DNA from: M3007 sp964484205
GTDB taxonomy: Bacteria > Bacteroidota > Bacteroidia > Chitinophagales > Saprospiraceae
Direction: 5' to 3'
Length of the DNA: 64,000 nt
NCBI GenBank assembly: GCA_964484205.1
Contig: CAZAEZ010000017.1
Location: 51,457-115,456 of the forward strand
In this document: piece after piece, positions 50,075-58,543 of the stretch
Layout of the letters: every line of letters begins with the position of its first letter
Numbering within the stretch: position 1 is the first letter of the stretch
Position numbers and translations under genes: made by a program
The notes under the pieces: model-generated
What the model was told of the DNA's origin: nothing
What the model saw: the letters and a program-made list of their open reading frames with translations, nothing else
Databases searched by the model: none

Positions 50075-51730
50075 CTACGGGCAAACCAATTTCCCAAATC
50101 CAATCAAATTGCCCGCCACCACCCGGTAGGGCAACACGCCGCGATGACCGGCCAACACGGCGCCGGGAATTTCCAGGCGGTGCAAACCGGCGTTCAGGGG
50201 AAATTCCTGCCGGTGTATTTGCCTTCCGTTCAGATCAAAAATTTCGAGCAGCAGGTTGGTGGGTTCGGCCAGCGCCACGGGGATGTGCACCGGCCCGTTT
50301 GCCGGGTTTGGCGCAGCCGGGAAAATGCGGGTTTGGTCAATTTTTGGCGCAGCCGAAAAATCGAGGGCCAGGCGGTGGGTTGTTCCGGCGGAAGTGTAAA
50401 GTTCCGGGCGGAGGCGTTCGGGTTGAAGGCGCAGGGCGCGGCTGAGTTGGAGCGCTTGCCGGGCTTTGATTTCTACGAAAAAAACGGGCGCGCCGGCGGG
50501 CAGTGCAGGGGCCGTGGGATCGTCCCAACTGAGGGTGAGCAGGCCGGGTTGGGGCTGGGCGTAAAATTGGTTCTGAGTGAGCGGCTGACTCGAAGTCAGC
50601 CGCTCACTGAGCGCAACGCTGGAAATTTCCAGCGCAGCGGGGTCGAATTCGAGGGCGAGTTGCAGACCGAGGAGTTCCCGGGCTTCGCTTAAATGCAGGG
50701 GAATTTGGGTGGTTTGGCCGGGTTGGAGGAAGGCATCTTCCAGTCGGAGTATTGATTCCGCGCGTTCATCCGGGATAAATAGGGAACTGGATACCGCATT
50801 GCCGTTGATATCGCCGATTTTTATTCCGGTGAAGTCGACCTGCATATTCCATTGGTAGAAGTCCGGGATGGTGACTGTGTCCGGGAAGGGATCTGCGAAC
50901 GGATTTGCCGGATTAGGGAAAACATAATCTTTGGGCAAAAACCGCCAGGATGTATTGCTTGGGAGCGCTGTGTAATAACCTAAAATCAATTTTCGCAATT
51001 CAACCATATCGAAAGTCGTAACCGTTCGGCTGTTGTTGGCGTCGGCGGCGATAAACTGGTAGGGCTGGTCGAAGGGTTGCAGGCCCAGGATGTGTTTGTT
51101 GATCAACACCAGGTCGAAGGTGGATACGCCGTTCAACGGGTCGTTATTTTTAGAAAGTACGAGTGTAACGTCGGCGCCGGATGTAATGCCGTTAAAATAG
51201 GCACAGGCAGCTGTTTCGGAAAAACAATGCACGGGCAAGGCCGGGTGGATGGCGCAAAGATCGAAGCGTACCTCTTCGATGGGTTCGTCGAAAACGGTGA
51301 ACGTACAGGCATTGACACTACTATGAAAACAGTCGCAGGCGCCGCTATTATCCCATACAAACGCCTCGGCGGTATCCATGCCTGTATTGCCGGCCAGATC
51401 GCGCACCCACAGCTCCACGATATTTGCGCCCAATTCACAAGCAAAAAACTGGACGAACAGCTGCGGGCTGCCGTCGGGGTTGGTGGGAAAACCGGCGCCG
51501 GTACCGGCTTTGCGTATCGCAAACTCAATTTGACCGCCCGGGGTACAGTTGTCGCTTAGCGTATCGAGAAAATCGGTGGCCCAAAGCGTGATGAAGCAAT
51601 TGGGTAACCAGGTAACTGTCAAGCCCTGCACCGCCACCACCACCGGTGACTCCGTGTCGGGGTTGCATTGCGCAGCAAGTTGAGTGAAGGTGAAAAAAGC
51701 GAGTAGGATTAGGGTAGCGATTTTTTTCAT
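50075..51730 (-). CDS. Secreted protein with dockerin-like and cohesin-like regions and T9SS-type C-terminus
   Basis: A 551-residue exported protein. Signal peptide 1-20 (LILLAFFTFTQLAAQ). Residues about 25-170 form an Ig/HYR-like domain with several cysteines. A dockerin-like pair of loops follows (about 195-250: GVSTFDLVLINKHILGL and TVTTFDMVELRKLILGY). After about 300 comes a cohesin-like beta domain (LGLQLALEFDPAALEISSVAL) and a C-terminal sorting domain (about 465-551: FPAAPNPANGPVHIPVAL ... LLEIFDLNGRQIHRQ). A perfect hairpin (50576-50608) is embedded in frame, encoding SERLTSSQPLT. The gene is bracketed by the two long CCTGTCAGGTC palindromes. Confidence 0.85.
   Translation of the reverse strand: MKKIATLILLAFFTFTQLAAQCNPDTESPVVVAVQGLTVTWLPNCFITLWATDFLDTLSDNCTPGGQIEFAIRKAGTGAGFPTNPDGSPQLFVQFFACELGANIVELWVRDLAGNTGMDTAEAFVWDNSGACDCFHSSVNACTFTVFDEPIEEVRFDLCAIHPALPVHCFSETAACAYFNGITSGADVTLVLSKNNDPLNGVSTFDLVLINKHILGLQPFDQPYQFIAADANNSRTVTTFDMVELRKLILGYYTALPSNTSWRFLPKDYVFPNPANPFADPFPDTVTIPDFYQWNMQVDFTGIKIGDINGNAVSSSLFIPDERAESILRLEDAFLQPGQTTQIPLHLSEARELLGLQLALEFDPAALEISSVALSERLTSSQPLTQNQFYAQPQPGLLTLSWDDPTAPALPAGAPVFFVEIKARQALQLSRALRLQPERLRPELYTSAGTTHRLALDFSAAPKIDQTRIFPAAPNPANGPVHIPVALAEPTNLLLEIFDLNGRQIHRQEFPLNAGLHRLEIPGAVLAGHRGVLPYRVVAGNLIGFGKLVCP
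50576..50608. repeat. Perfect triloop hairpin inside a coding region (GACTCGAAGTC apex)
   Basis: Arms agtgagcggctgact (50576-50590) and agtcagccgctcact (50594-50608) pair perfectly around the loop cga, within the coding sequence of the secreted protein. Same design as the intergenic triloop hairpins. Confidence 0.9.
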
Positions 51731-51806
51731 GGGATGACGGGTTGATTTCAGCAGGCAAGTTAAGCCTGTAAACTTTGTATTTCAATACGTTGGATTGGGT
51801 ATTCCT

Positions 51807-51885
51807 AACCTGTCAGGTCAAATTTGGATCAAAAAACACGCCGCCCGGCGGCGTGTTTTTTGATCCAAATTTGACCTGACAGGTT
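51807..51885. repeat. CCTGTCAGGTC palindrome, 39-bp perfect arms
   Basis: Arms 51807-51845 and 51847-51885 are perfect complements with a single central base, a 79-bp palindrome. It begins aacctgtcaggtc and ends gacctgacaggtt, like the element at 49988, but the inner arm sequence is different. It lies upstream of the secreted-protein gene. Confidence 0.95.
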
Positions 51886-51897
51886 TTTAAAACGCCC

Positions 51898-52310
51898 CGT
51901 GCCCTTGCGGTCGCCCGGCGCCACGTGGGCGACCGCAAGGGTGCGGGCGACCGTTTGGCATTGGGCGCCCGTTTGACACATGGGCGACCGCAAGGGTCGC
52001 CCCTACGGCATCGCGGAAAGTGAAGGAGGACACCATAGGATGGTCAATTTTACAATATGGTGAAACCCACATTTCGAGAAAGCGGCACATGCATATTTTC
52101 CAGCAATATGAAACATCGACAGAACCATGGATTCCTTTACCACCATGTTGTAGGGGCGACCCTCGCGGTCGCCCGTGTCCTTGCGATTGTCCGCGTGGCG
52201 CCGGGCGTCCGTGTGGCACATGGGCGACCCTCGCGGTCGCCCGTGTCCTCGCGGTCGCCCGTGCCTTCGCGGTCGCCCGTGTCCTCGCTCGCGATCGCCC
52301 CGACGGCCCG
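51898..52310. repeat. Second array of GCGGTCGCCC units around a 167-bp element
   Basis: Degenerate units such as cttgcggtcgcccg and cacgtgggcgaccgcaag precede (51898-51994) and follow (52162-52310) a complete 167-bp element. On the left they read mainly gcgaccgcaag, on the right ctcgcggtcgcccgtgtc. The 690-base gap between 51731 and 52420 also holds the 79-bp palindrome and the globin promoter, and no gene. Confidence 0.82.
51995..52161. mobile_element. 167-bp MITE-like element, copy 3 (complete)
   Basis: Ends ggtcgcccctac (51995-52006) and gtaggggcgacc (52150-52161) are identical to those of copy 1, and the length is identical (167 bp). No target-site duplication is obvious because both sides are made of array units. 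Confidence 0.78.
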
Positions 52311-52347
52311 CTTCATTTTAAATTTGCCCCGCTTCATATTCAAAAAA

Positions 52348-52378
52348 TTGCCGCCGCTCAATGGCTCCGCTACTTTTG
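52348..52378 (+). promoter_or_regulatory. Bacteroidota-type promoter of the globin gene
   Basis: TTG (52348-52350), a spacer of exactly 20 bases and TACTTTTG (52371-52378) form a near-ideal promoter, 43 bases before the globin start. Confidence 0.7.
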
Positions 52379-52420
52379 TTCCATTCAAACAAACGGGATA
52401 CAACACCGGAATAAAAAAGC

Positions 52421-52843
52421 ATGACGCAAAAACAGATCACATTGGTCAAAAACTCCTGGCGCCTCCTGCGCGACCTGGATCAAACCCAAGTGGGCGACCT
52501 GTTTTACAGCAAACTTTTTCTGGATCACCCCGAACTCCGGCGCCTGTTCCCAAAAGATATGAGCGGCCAATACCAAAAACTGATTGCAACCCTGCACGCC
52601 ATGATCATGCGACTTGACCACATGGACAACCTGGAACAGGAACTGACCGAACTGGCGCAGCGGCACGTCCAATATGGCGTTCGACCAAAACATTACCAGC
52701 ACGTCGGCGCCGCCTTGCTCTGGACACTGGAATCCGGCCTGGGCGACGATTGGACACCCCCTGTTGCCGAGGCCTGGACAATCTTGTACAAATTAATCAG
52801 CACGACTATGATCGAAGCGGCTGAACACACGACAAACGATTAA
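52421..52843 (+). CDS. Single-domain bacterial globin (flavohemoglobin-type fold)
   Basis: A 140-residue heme protein. The N-terminal helix ITLVKNSWRLLRDL, the B-helix tyrosine in LFYSKLFLDHPELRRLF, the proximal histidine in AQRHVQYGVRPKHYQHVG and the GALLWTLESGLGDDW segment all match single-domain globins and the globin part of Hmp. There is no reductase domain. Such globins bind O2 or NO and may protect from NO or sense oxygen. It has its own promoter and is followed directly by a gene fragment. Confidence 0.93.
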   Translation: MTQKQITLVKNSWRLLRDLDQTQVGDLFYSKLFLDHPELRRLFPKDMSGQYQKLIATLHAMIMRLDHMDNLEQELTELAQRHVQYGVRPKHYQHVGAALLWTLESGLGDDWTPPVAEAWTILYKLISTTMIEAAEHTTND

Positions 52844-52844
52844 C

Positions 52845-53000
52845 AAGCACCTGGCCTCCAAATACACCGGTTTCCGCGACGGGAAAGTGAGCTGGTATGT
52901 CAACTATGTTTATACCTTCGATGCGGAAGGTTACCCGGTGCCCAACGCCTTGTCGTTCAGCAGCGGAAACACTTACACGGTTTTTCATAAATATCAGTAA
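52845..53000 (+). pseudogene. C-terminal fragment of a lost beta-rich secreted protein gene
   Basis: From just after the globin stop to a TAA at 52998-53000 one frame reads as protein (KHLASKYTGFRDGKVSWYVNY, then YTFDAEGYPVPNALSF, then TVFHKYQ) without a start codon. The pattern resembles the C-terminal end of YD-like or DUF4595-type lipoproteins of Bacteroidota. It is probably the surviving tail of a gene whose front was replaced. Confidence 0.5.
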
Positions 53001-53014
53001 ACCAAATTATTGGC

Positions 53015-56000
53015 TTGACCATGTTGCGCCTGCACTGTTTGCTCATTTTCCTGATTTGTGCTGCTCAGACAGTGCGGGCGCAACCCTTATCCTACGCTTT
53101 TCAAACGGTAACCACCGCCCAGGGCCTGACTTCCGGCAACGTCGGGGCAATTGGCCAGGATCGCTACGGATACATTTGGCTGGGCACTCCTGATGGACTG
53201 AACCGGTACAACGGCTACACCGTACAAACTTTTGAACACCAGTATGGCGACAGTACGACCATCCTGCCCAGCAATGTGCGCTACATCTACAGCGATTCGA
53301 ACGGGCGCCTTTGGATTTGCTTTTTGCACGGCCTGATGGAGTATGATTTTTCGAAAAAACAATTCCGGCAATACGGCGCCGGCAAGATTTTCTGGGCAGG
53401 CCCGGTAGCCGAAACAGCGCCGGGCATTTTGCACCTTGCCAGCCGCCAGGGTTTGGTTAAACTGGATACAAAAAGTGGGAACCTGCACTTTTACCGGGAT
53501 GAGCCCAAGGCCGACCCGCTCCTGAGCACACAAATCTGGGAAATGCAATTGTTCCGCAATACACTTTACATGGCTCGGGATACCGGCCTTGTTTTGCTGG
53601 ATTTGCGCACTAAAAAGGCTGCTTCGGTTAATTTGCCTGTCTGCTTGCGCGGCCACCGCATCCACCGTATCCGGATACAGGACGACGGGACGGTGTGGCT
53701 GACTTCCCGCGATGCACCTACCCTTGTTTTTCGCACTGATCTGACTTTTCAGGAATGCCGGGTGTACCGCGATCTGGAGTTTGCTTCGGATGGTTTACCC
53801 AACATGGTAACAGCAGTTTTTAAGGATACGCAACAGCGGCTATGGGCAACAACCGGGCAGGCCGGGCTGGCATTGTACGATGCCCAAACCGACCGCTTCC
53901 ATACTATCAACCATAATCCTAACCTGCCGAATAGCATACCCGGAAATAATATCACCTGTGCCTTTCAGGACAAAAACGGGTTTGTCTGGCTGGGCATGTC
54001 CGGTATCGGCGCTACGTGGTTTCACCCCGACCGCAACTTGTTCCAAACACTTTTGCCCGGTCGGGATGAAAACAACGAAGGCAGCCACTGGGCCCGGGCA
54101 GCGGTGGAAGCACCCGATGGAACGCTTTGGATGGCAACGGGTTCCGGATTGTATCAATATGACCGGCGTACGGGTCGGTACCGCAGTTTTTTGAACCGGA
54201 AAGGAAAGCCAAAATTGCTGCACGACAACTCCGTGTACGCCCTTTGCTTCGACAAGCAGGGGCGCCTGTGGATCGGCACGGCAACCGGGGTCAACCGCTA
54301 CCATCCGGCAACCGGCCGCATGGAATTTTTGACCGAAAAAGACGGCCTGCCCCAGGCTTATTTCCTGGCCATTGCGGAAGACAGCCGCGGCACTATCTGG
54401 TTTGGCGCCACCCGCGACGGGCATTATTTTTTGCCGGCAGGCGAAACCAAAGCCCGGAATATTCGGGAACATCCGGTGCTGGGTCTTTATGCGGGATTGT
54501 TCGGACACTGTATTTTTGAAGACAGCCGGGGACTGCTTTGGTTTGGCCTCGATGGCCGGGGGCTGATCTGTTTTAACCCAACGGAAAGCAATGCCAAACA
54601 TTGGGAGCGCATACCGGAAAATGACTCCACGCTCATTGGCAATTTTGTACACAGTATCACCGAGGACCCCGACGGGGCCATTTGGGCAAGCACATCCAAC
54701 GGGCTTTCGGCAATTGACGTTTCCACCTTTCATTTTACCAATTTCGACCGCGCACGCGGCCTGCCGGCCAACCGGACCTGCGGTGTGCTCACCGATCACC
54801 ACAACCGATTGTGGGTCGGCAGTTCGCAGGGGCTGTTGCTGGTCGATAGCACCCGGCAGCATATCCGCCGCTTCAATGTGCACGACGGCTTGCCAACCGA
54901 TGAATTTTCAAACATGCCGCCTTGCCGACTTGCCGACGGGAATTTTCTCTTCCCGACCCGCCGGGGCTTTGTGCTGTTCGATCCTGAAAAATACACCCCG
55001 AGAAATTCGGAATTGCCCTTGCTGCTTTCTTCAGTCCGCGTGTTCAACCGGCCGTTCGATGCGGCGTTGAATTATGAAGCGCTCGACAGAATTTACTTCC
55101 CGCCCGGACAGAATTTTTTTACCCTGGAAATGACGGCGCTCAACTTCGGCAATCCGCGCCAGACCTGGTACGCCTACCGCATGGAGCCCTTCGACCAGCA
55201 ATGGACCTACACCCGCGAGCGGTCGGCAAACTACACGGATGTGCCGGCGGGCAACTACACGTTCCGGTACAAAGCAACCACCGACCCCAACAACTGGGAG
55301 GTGCCGGAACAAACGCTCCGCATCCGGGTAGGGGAATTTTGGTACCGCTCCAACTGGTTTTGGGGTTTGTTGATTTTGGGGTTGCTTGCCCTGGTCGCCT
55401 GGTTTGCCCTGCGGCGGTTGCGGTACCGGCGGGCCTTGCTGCAACTGGAACGCAAGGCCCAGGCGCTGGCCAAGGAAAAAGCCCAGGTGCAGTACGAAAA
55501 CCTGACCCAACAACTCAATCCGCATTTTCTGTTCAACTCGCTGGCCTCATTGGGCAGCCTGATCCGGTTTGAGCCGCAAAAGGCAGGCGAGTTTTTGAAT
55601 GCCCTGAGCAAAATGTACCGCTACATGTTGCAAAGCCCCGACAATGAGCGGGTGCGGTTATCCGATGAGATCGAGTTTGCGCGGCATTTTATCCACCTGC
55701 AGCACACCCGTTTTGGCGATGCCCTGCAGGTGCATTTTGCTATCGACGAAGCGTATCTAAACCACGAAATTGTGCCGGTAACCCTGCAAAATCTCCTGGA
55801 AAATGCCCTCAAACACAATACGCTGGATGAGGATGCACCCCTTCGGATTGAGATCGTTACGGAAAACGGCTACCTCGTGGTGCGCAACACCATCCAGCGG
55901 CGAAGCATTGTAGAAACCAGCAACAAACAGGGCCTGCACAAATTGCGCTCCCTGTACCAATACCTGACCGACAAACCGCTGAAAACGGGGGAAGAAAACG

Positions 56001-56041
56001 GTTTGTTCATCGTGCAAATCCCGTTGTTGTCCCCGCGTTGA
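53015..56041 (+). CDS. Reg_prop/Y_Y_Y sensor with LytS-type histidine kinase
   Basis: A 1008-residue membrane sensor. Signal or first helix 1-23 (LLIFLICAAQTVRAQ). Residues about 25-700 form two seven-blade propellers of Reg_prop repeats (IGQDRYGYIWLGTPDGLNRY, DKQGRLWIGTATGVNRY, EDPDGAIWASTSNGLSA). The Y_Y_Y domain follows (about 715-780, WTYTRERSANYTDVPAGNY), then a membrane helix (about 785-808), and the His_kinase motif QQLNPHFLFNSLASLG with N box LLENALKHN. In this phylum such sensors often watch for extracellular polysaccharide products, but the ligand is unknown here. Its regulator gene follows after 33 bases. Confidence 0.94.
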   Translation: MTMLRLHCLLIFLICAAQTVRAQPLSYAFQTVTTAQGLTSGNVGAIGQDRYGYIWLGTPDGLNRYNGYTVQTFEHQYGDSTTILPSNVRYIYSDSNGRLWICFLHGLMEYDFSKKQFRQYGAGKIFWAGPVAETAPGILHLASRQGLVKLDTKSGNLHFYRDEPKADPLLSTQIWEMQLFRNTLYMARDTGLVLLDLRTKKAASVNLPVCLRGHRIHRIRIQDDGTVWLTSRDAPTLVFRTDLTFQECRVYRDLEFASDGLPNMVTAVFKDTQQRLWATTGQAGLALYDAQTDRFHTINHNPNLPNSIPGNNITCAFQDKNGFVWLGMSGIGATWFHPDRNLFQTLLPGRDENNEGSHWARAAVEAPDGTLWMATGSGLYQYDRRTGRYRSFLNRKGKPKLLHDNSVYALCFDKQGRLWIGTATGVNRYHPATGRMEFLTEKDGLPQAYFLAIAEDSRGTIWFGATRDGHYFLPAGETKARNIREHPVLGLYAGLFGHCIFEDSRGLLWFGLDGRGLICFNPTESNAKHWERIPENDSTLIGNFVHSITEDPDGAIWASTSNGLSAIDVSTFHFTNFDRARGLPANRTCGVLTDHHNRLWVGSSQGLLLVDSTRQHIRRFNVHDGLPTDEFSNMPPCRLADGNFLFPTRRGFVLFDPEKYTPRNSELPLLLSSVRVFNRPFDAALNYEALDRIYFPPGQNFFTLEMTALNFGNPRQTWYAYRMEPFDQQWTYTRERSANYTDVPAGNYTFRYKATTDPNNWEVPEQTLRIRVGEFWYRSNWFWGLLILGLLALVAWFALRRLRYRRALLQLERKAQALAKEKAQVQYENLTQQLNPHFLFNSLASLGSLIRFEPQKAGEFLNALSKMYRYMLQSPDNERVRLSDEIEFARHFIHLQHTRFGDALQVHFAIDEAYLNHEIVPVTLQNLLENALKHNTLDEDAPLRIEIVTENGYLVVRNTIQRRSIVETSNKQGLHKLRSLYQYLTDKPLKTGEENGLFIVQIPLLSPR

Positions 56042-56074
56042 TCCTTGTTTTTTCAAAAAATTACCTGCCGGAAT

Positions 56075-56848
56075 ATGAAAGCCCTCATCATTGAAGACGA
56101 ACTTTTGATTGCTCGCGAACTGCGCCATAAGATCGCCCAGGTAGCGCCCGATGTGACCGTGCTGGAACATTTGCCCAGTTTGAAAACGGCGCGGAAATGG
56201 TTTTTGAACAATGCCGAACCCGATCTGATCTTCATGGATATCCAGCTGGGCGACGGCGTGAGTTTCGAACTGTTCGAACAATATCAGCTCAAATGCCCGG
56301 TGATTTTTACGACGGCCTACGATGAATATGCCATCCGTGCCATCAAAAACAACGGGGTGGATTATTTGCTCAAACCCGTAGACGAAGAAGACCTCCGGCA
56401 GGCGATCGACCGCTGCCGGTCCATGGTTAGCCGCCAACAGGTGGAACCGGTCAACTGGCCCGAGCTGCTGCGCATGCTGCAAAACCCGGAGTCGGCAGGC
56501 AGCGGGGCATACAAAGAAAAATTTATCGCCAGTTTGCGCAACCAGTGGGTGCCGATCCCGACTGCGGAAATAGCCTGCTTTGCCCGGGAACAGCTGAATT
56601 ACCTGTACACCTTCGCCGGCGATCGCTACCTGCTCGACTTCAATACCCTGGAGGAGATCGAGGCACTGCTTGATCCGAAAATGTACTTCCGCGCCAACCG
56701 CCAGGTTATTATCCACATCGATGCCATTCAAAGTGTTCGCCCGCACGAAAATCAAAAACTAACCATTACGCTCAAGGCGCCCTTGAAAATTGAAGTCGAC
56801 ATCAGCCGGGAGAAGGCGCCGGGGTTTAAAAAATGGCTGGATCGCTGA
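56075..56848 (+). CDS. LytTR-family response regulator
   Basis: A 257-residue regulator paired with the upstream sensor. Receiver domain: acidic residues in LIIEDELLIAREL, phospho-aspartate in LIFMDIQLGDGVSF (near residue 54), KP in YLLKPVDEEDL. A linker of about 25 residues leads to the LytTR domain (about 150-257), with IPTAEIACFAREQLNYLY and FRANRQVIIHIDAIQ. Start at 56075 (MKALIIEDE); the ten residues before it in the longest frame are not family-like. Confidence 0.95.
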   Translation: MKALIIEDELLIARELRHKIAQVAPDVTVLEHLPSLKTARKWFLNNAEPDLIFMDIQLGDGVSFELFEQYQLKCPVIFTTAYDEYAIRAIKNNGVDYLLKPVDEEDLRQAIDRCRSMVSRQQVEPVNWPELLRMLQNPESAGSGAYKEKFIASLRNQWVPIPTAEIACFAREQLNYLYTFAGDRYLLDFNTLEEIEALLDPKMYFRANRQVIIHIDAIQSVRPHENQKLTITLKAPLKIEVDISREKAPGFKKWLDR

Positions 56849-56863
56849 GCAGCTGCAAAACAC

Positions 56864-57844
56864 ATGGCACAATATCGAAAAACGGCACTGGCCCTTACCT
56901 GTTTCCTTATGTTCTTTCTGTTTGGTTGCGCCCGGAAAAATGAAACGACGCAGGCGGTACGTACCTGGTTGGAAAAATCCTTTCCCGGCCAATTTGAAGT
57001 TTTAAAAACATCGTACGCCAAAAATCAATGGATCAGCTCGGATAAAAATACCTTTCGCGTGGTGCTGGCCTCCAAAACAGATTCGGCCGTCCAGTTCACC
57101 GTTACCTGGGACCGGTCTGCTCCGGAGGATGGTGGGCTTTCCCAAACAACGGTCGAAACCGCTTATCGAAATGCATTGAACCAGGTTAACGCAGCCCGGA
57201 GTTTGTATGCCGAATTGGAAAAACGAAACCTGCTTGTCTCCGTAGGCGTGGATGGTACATTGGCCGACATCTGGGTTTTTACCGAGTCCGACGCAGCATT
57301 TCGGGAAAAAGCATTGGCTGCGGTAACGGCAGCCCTCGACGTTTGGCCACACACTGCGCAAACGGAATTTCAGATGCTATTCATGGAGCCTGCCAGCCGG
57401 GACGATGATTACCGGGAAATTCTGCCCCCGGCCATGGTGCACAGCCTGAAAAGCAGCCATTGGCAGCAGGACAACTGTACGTTTGTGTTGCGGTTCCGAG
57501 GCGATTCGATCCATGCCATGGAGGAGTTAAAAAAACTGATTACGGTAAATCCGCGCGCCAAACGCGCATCGGCCTGGCTGGATACGGCAAGCCGGCGCGC
57601 TGTGGAATGGGCGGATAAACATTTGCAAAAACCATTTTTTGTGGAAACAAAGCAATATGTGGGCGAACAAGTGGATGAGCAGGACCCCATGGCGATCCGG
57701 TACTGGTTTCCCTATTTTTTACAGGTAAAGGATACAATGTCAACCGAACCTGATCCGGATGGACACATTGTTGTGATTTATCAACCGGAGCAAAATATTT
57801 GTAAACAGATTTTTCTTGAAAAGCAGCCTGCCCGGGGGAATTGA
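56864..57844 (+). CDS. Predicted lipoprotein of unknown function
   Basis: A 326-residue lipoprotein with signal peptide and lipobox (FFLFGCARKNE). The mature protein has no recognised domain; predicted alternation of strands and helices, a central segment NLLVSVGVDGTLADIWVF, and an aromatic C-terminal region (IRYWFPYFLQVKDTM). It is the third gene after the sensor kinase, 15 bases past the regulator, so it may belong to the same transcript. Confidence 0.72.
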   Translation: MAQYRKTALALTCFLMFFLFGCARKNETTQAVRTWLEKSFPGQFEVLKTSYAKNQWISSDKNTFRVVLASKTDSAVQFTVTWDRSAPEDGGLSQTTVETAYRNALNQVNAARSLYAELEKRNLLVSVGVDGTLADIWVFTESDAAFREKALAAVTAALDVWPHTAQTEFQMLFMEPASRDDDYREILPPAMVHSLKSSHWQQDNCTFVLRFRGDSIHAMEELKKLITVNPRAKRASAWLDTASRRAVEWADKHLQKPFFVETKQYVGEQVDEQDPMAIRYWFPYFLQVKDTMSTEPDPDGHIVVIYQPEQNICKQIFLEKQPARGN

Positions 57845-57971
57845 ATGAAACGGGGAAACCGGGCAGTATTCGGTCACCGCCATTCAACTTGAATTTGATG
57901 GCGCCGAATTTTAAGTAATGAATTTGATCTAAACCGTTGTTACTCATCACTCATCATTGTCTTGTTCAGCC

Positions 57972-58370
57972 ATGATCATCTTTTGGATACTTTGGAGTAT
58001 AGATGCCATTGCAGCCCTGGTGGCGATAGTCTTCTTTTTTATCGGAATTGCCGACGGCTCCGTCTCTTCGTCAAATTCCGGCATCTGGTTTTTGATGCTG
58101 GCAGGGCTTGCCGCAATTTTGTTGGGTAGCCTCTGGTTGAAAGCGCACGAGTACATGGGCCTGGCAAAGACGTTGCTTGCTGTTTTGGCCGTGCCGACGG
58201 CCTTGTACGGGCTTTTTTTATTGGTGGCGATTTTTCCCAATCCGCGCGGGATTTTGGTTGGGGCAAAACTAAACGGCTCATATCCAACCGGGCTGTCGTG
58301 TCGGCGGGACGCGCCGTCACGCCGACACTTGCGTCCGATTTTTTTGCCGTTGTTGGCGTCCTCGCCATAG
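57972..58370 (+). CDS. Small membrane protein with repeat-derived C-terminus
   Basis: The frame from 57972 encodes 132 residues. The first 95 are membrane-protein-like with three or four helices (IIFWILWSIDAIAALVAIVFFFIG, WFLMLAGLAAILLG, TLLAVLAVPTALYGLFLLVAIF). The last 35 or so residues (from about NGSYPTGLSCRRDAP) are encoded by inverted repeats (58298-58406) and look non-native, as in hypA. Unknown function. Confidence 0.62.
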   Translation: MIIFWILWSIDAIAALVAIVFFFIGIADGSVSSSNSGIWFLMLAGLAAILLGSLWLKAHEYMGLAKTLLAVLAVPTALYGLFLLVAIFPNPRGILVGAKLNGSYPTGLSCRRDAPSRRHLRPIFLPLLASSP

Positions 58371-58451
58371 CCTGACGGCTATGGCGTCCTCGCCAACAAC
58401 AACGGCGGAGTGTGTGGCTAAACCAAAACCACCTCGCCAACAACAACGGCA
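58298..58451. repeat. Nested palindromes downstream of the small membrane protein
   Basis: A first hairpin has arms gtgtcggcg/cgccgacac (58298-58306 and 58320-58328) around gacgcgccgtc. A second, nested hairpin runs 58346-58406: gccgttgttggcg pairs with cgccaacaacaacggc, and inside cgccatagcc pairs with ggctatggcg. A further copy of cgccaacaacaacggc follows at about 58436. Confidence 0.82.
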
Positions 58452-58522
58452 AAGTACCAGATGCTGGTTGCGTTTCGACTACGTTGGCTGCTTTTCCCAG
58501 GCTGAAACCCGGGGAAAAATGT

Positions 58523-58543
58523 ACGCGAACTAACAGTTCGCGT
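58523..58543. repeat. Triloop hairpin at the TonB receptor stop
   Basis: Arms acgcgaact (58523-58531) and agttcgcgt (58535-58543) pair around the loop aac. The hairpin overlaps the last base of the receptor stop codon and probably terminates or stabilises that transcript. It belongs to the same GCGAAC..GTTCGCGTTACA family as 60894-60910. Confidence 0.8.

Noticed and set aside
53840..54883. 347-codon minus-strand open frame
   Set aside because: Antisense of the Reg_prop propeller of the sensor kinase; the repeated PDG and GLW codons keep it open.
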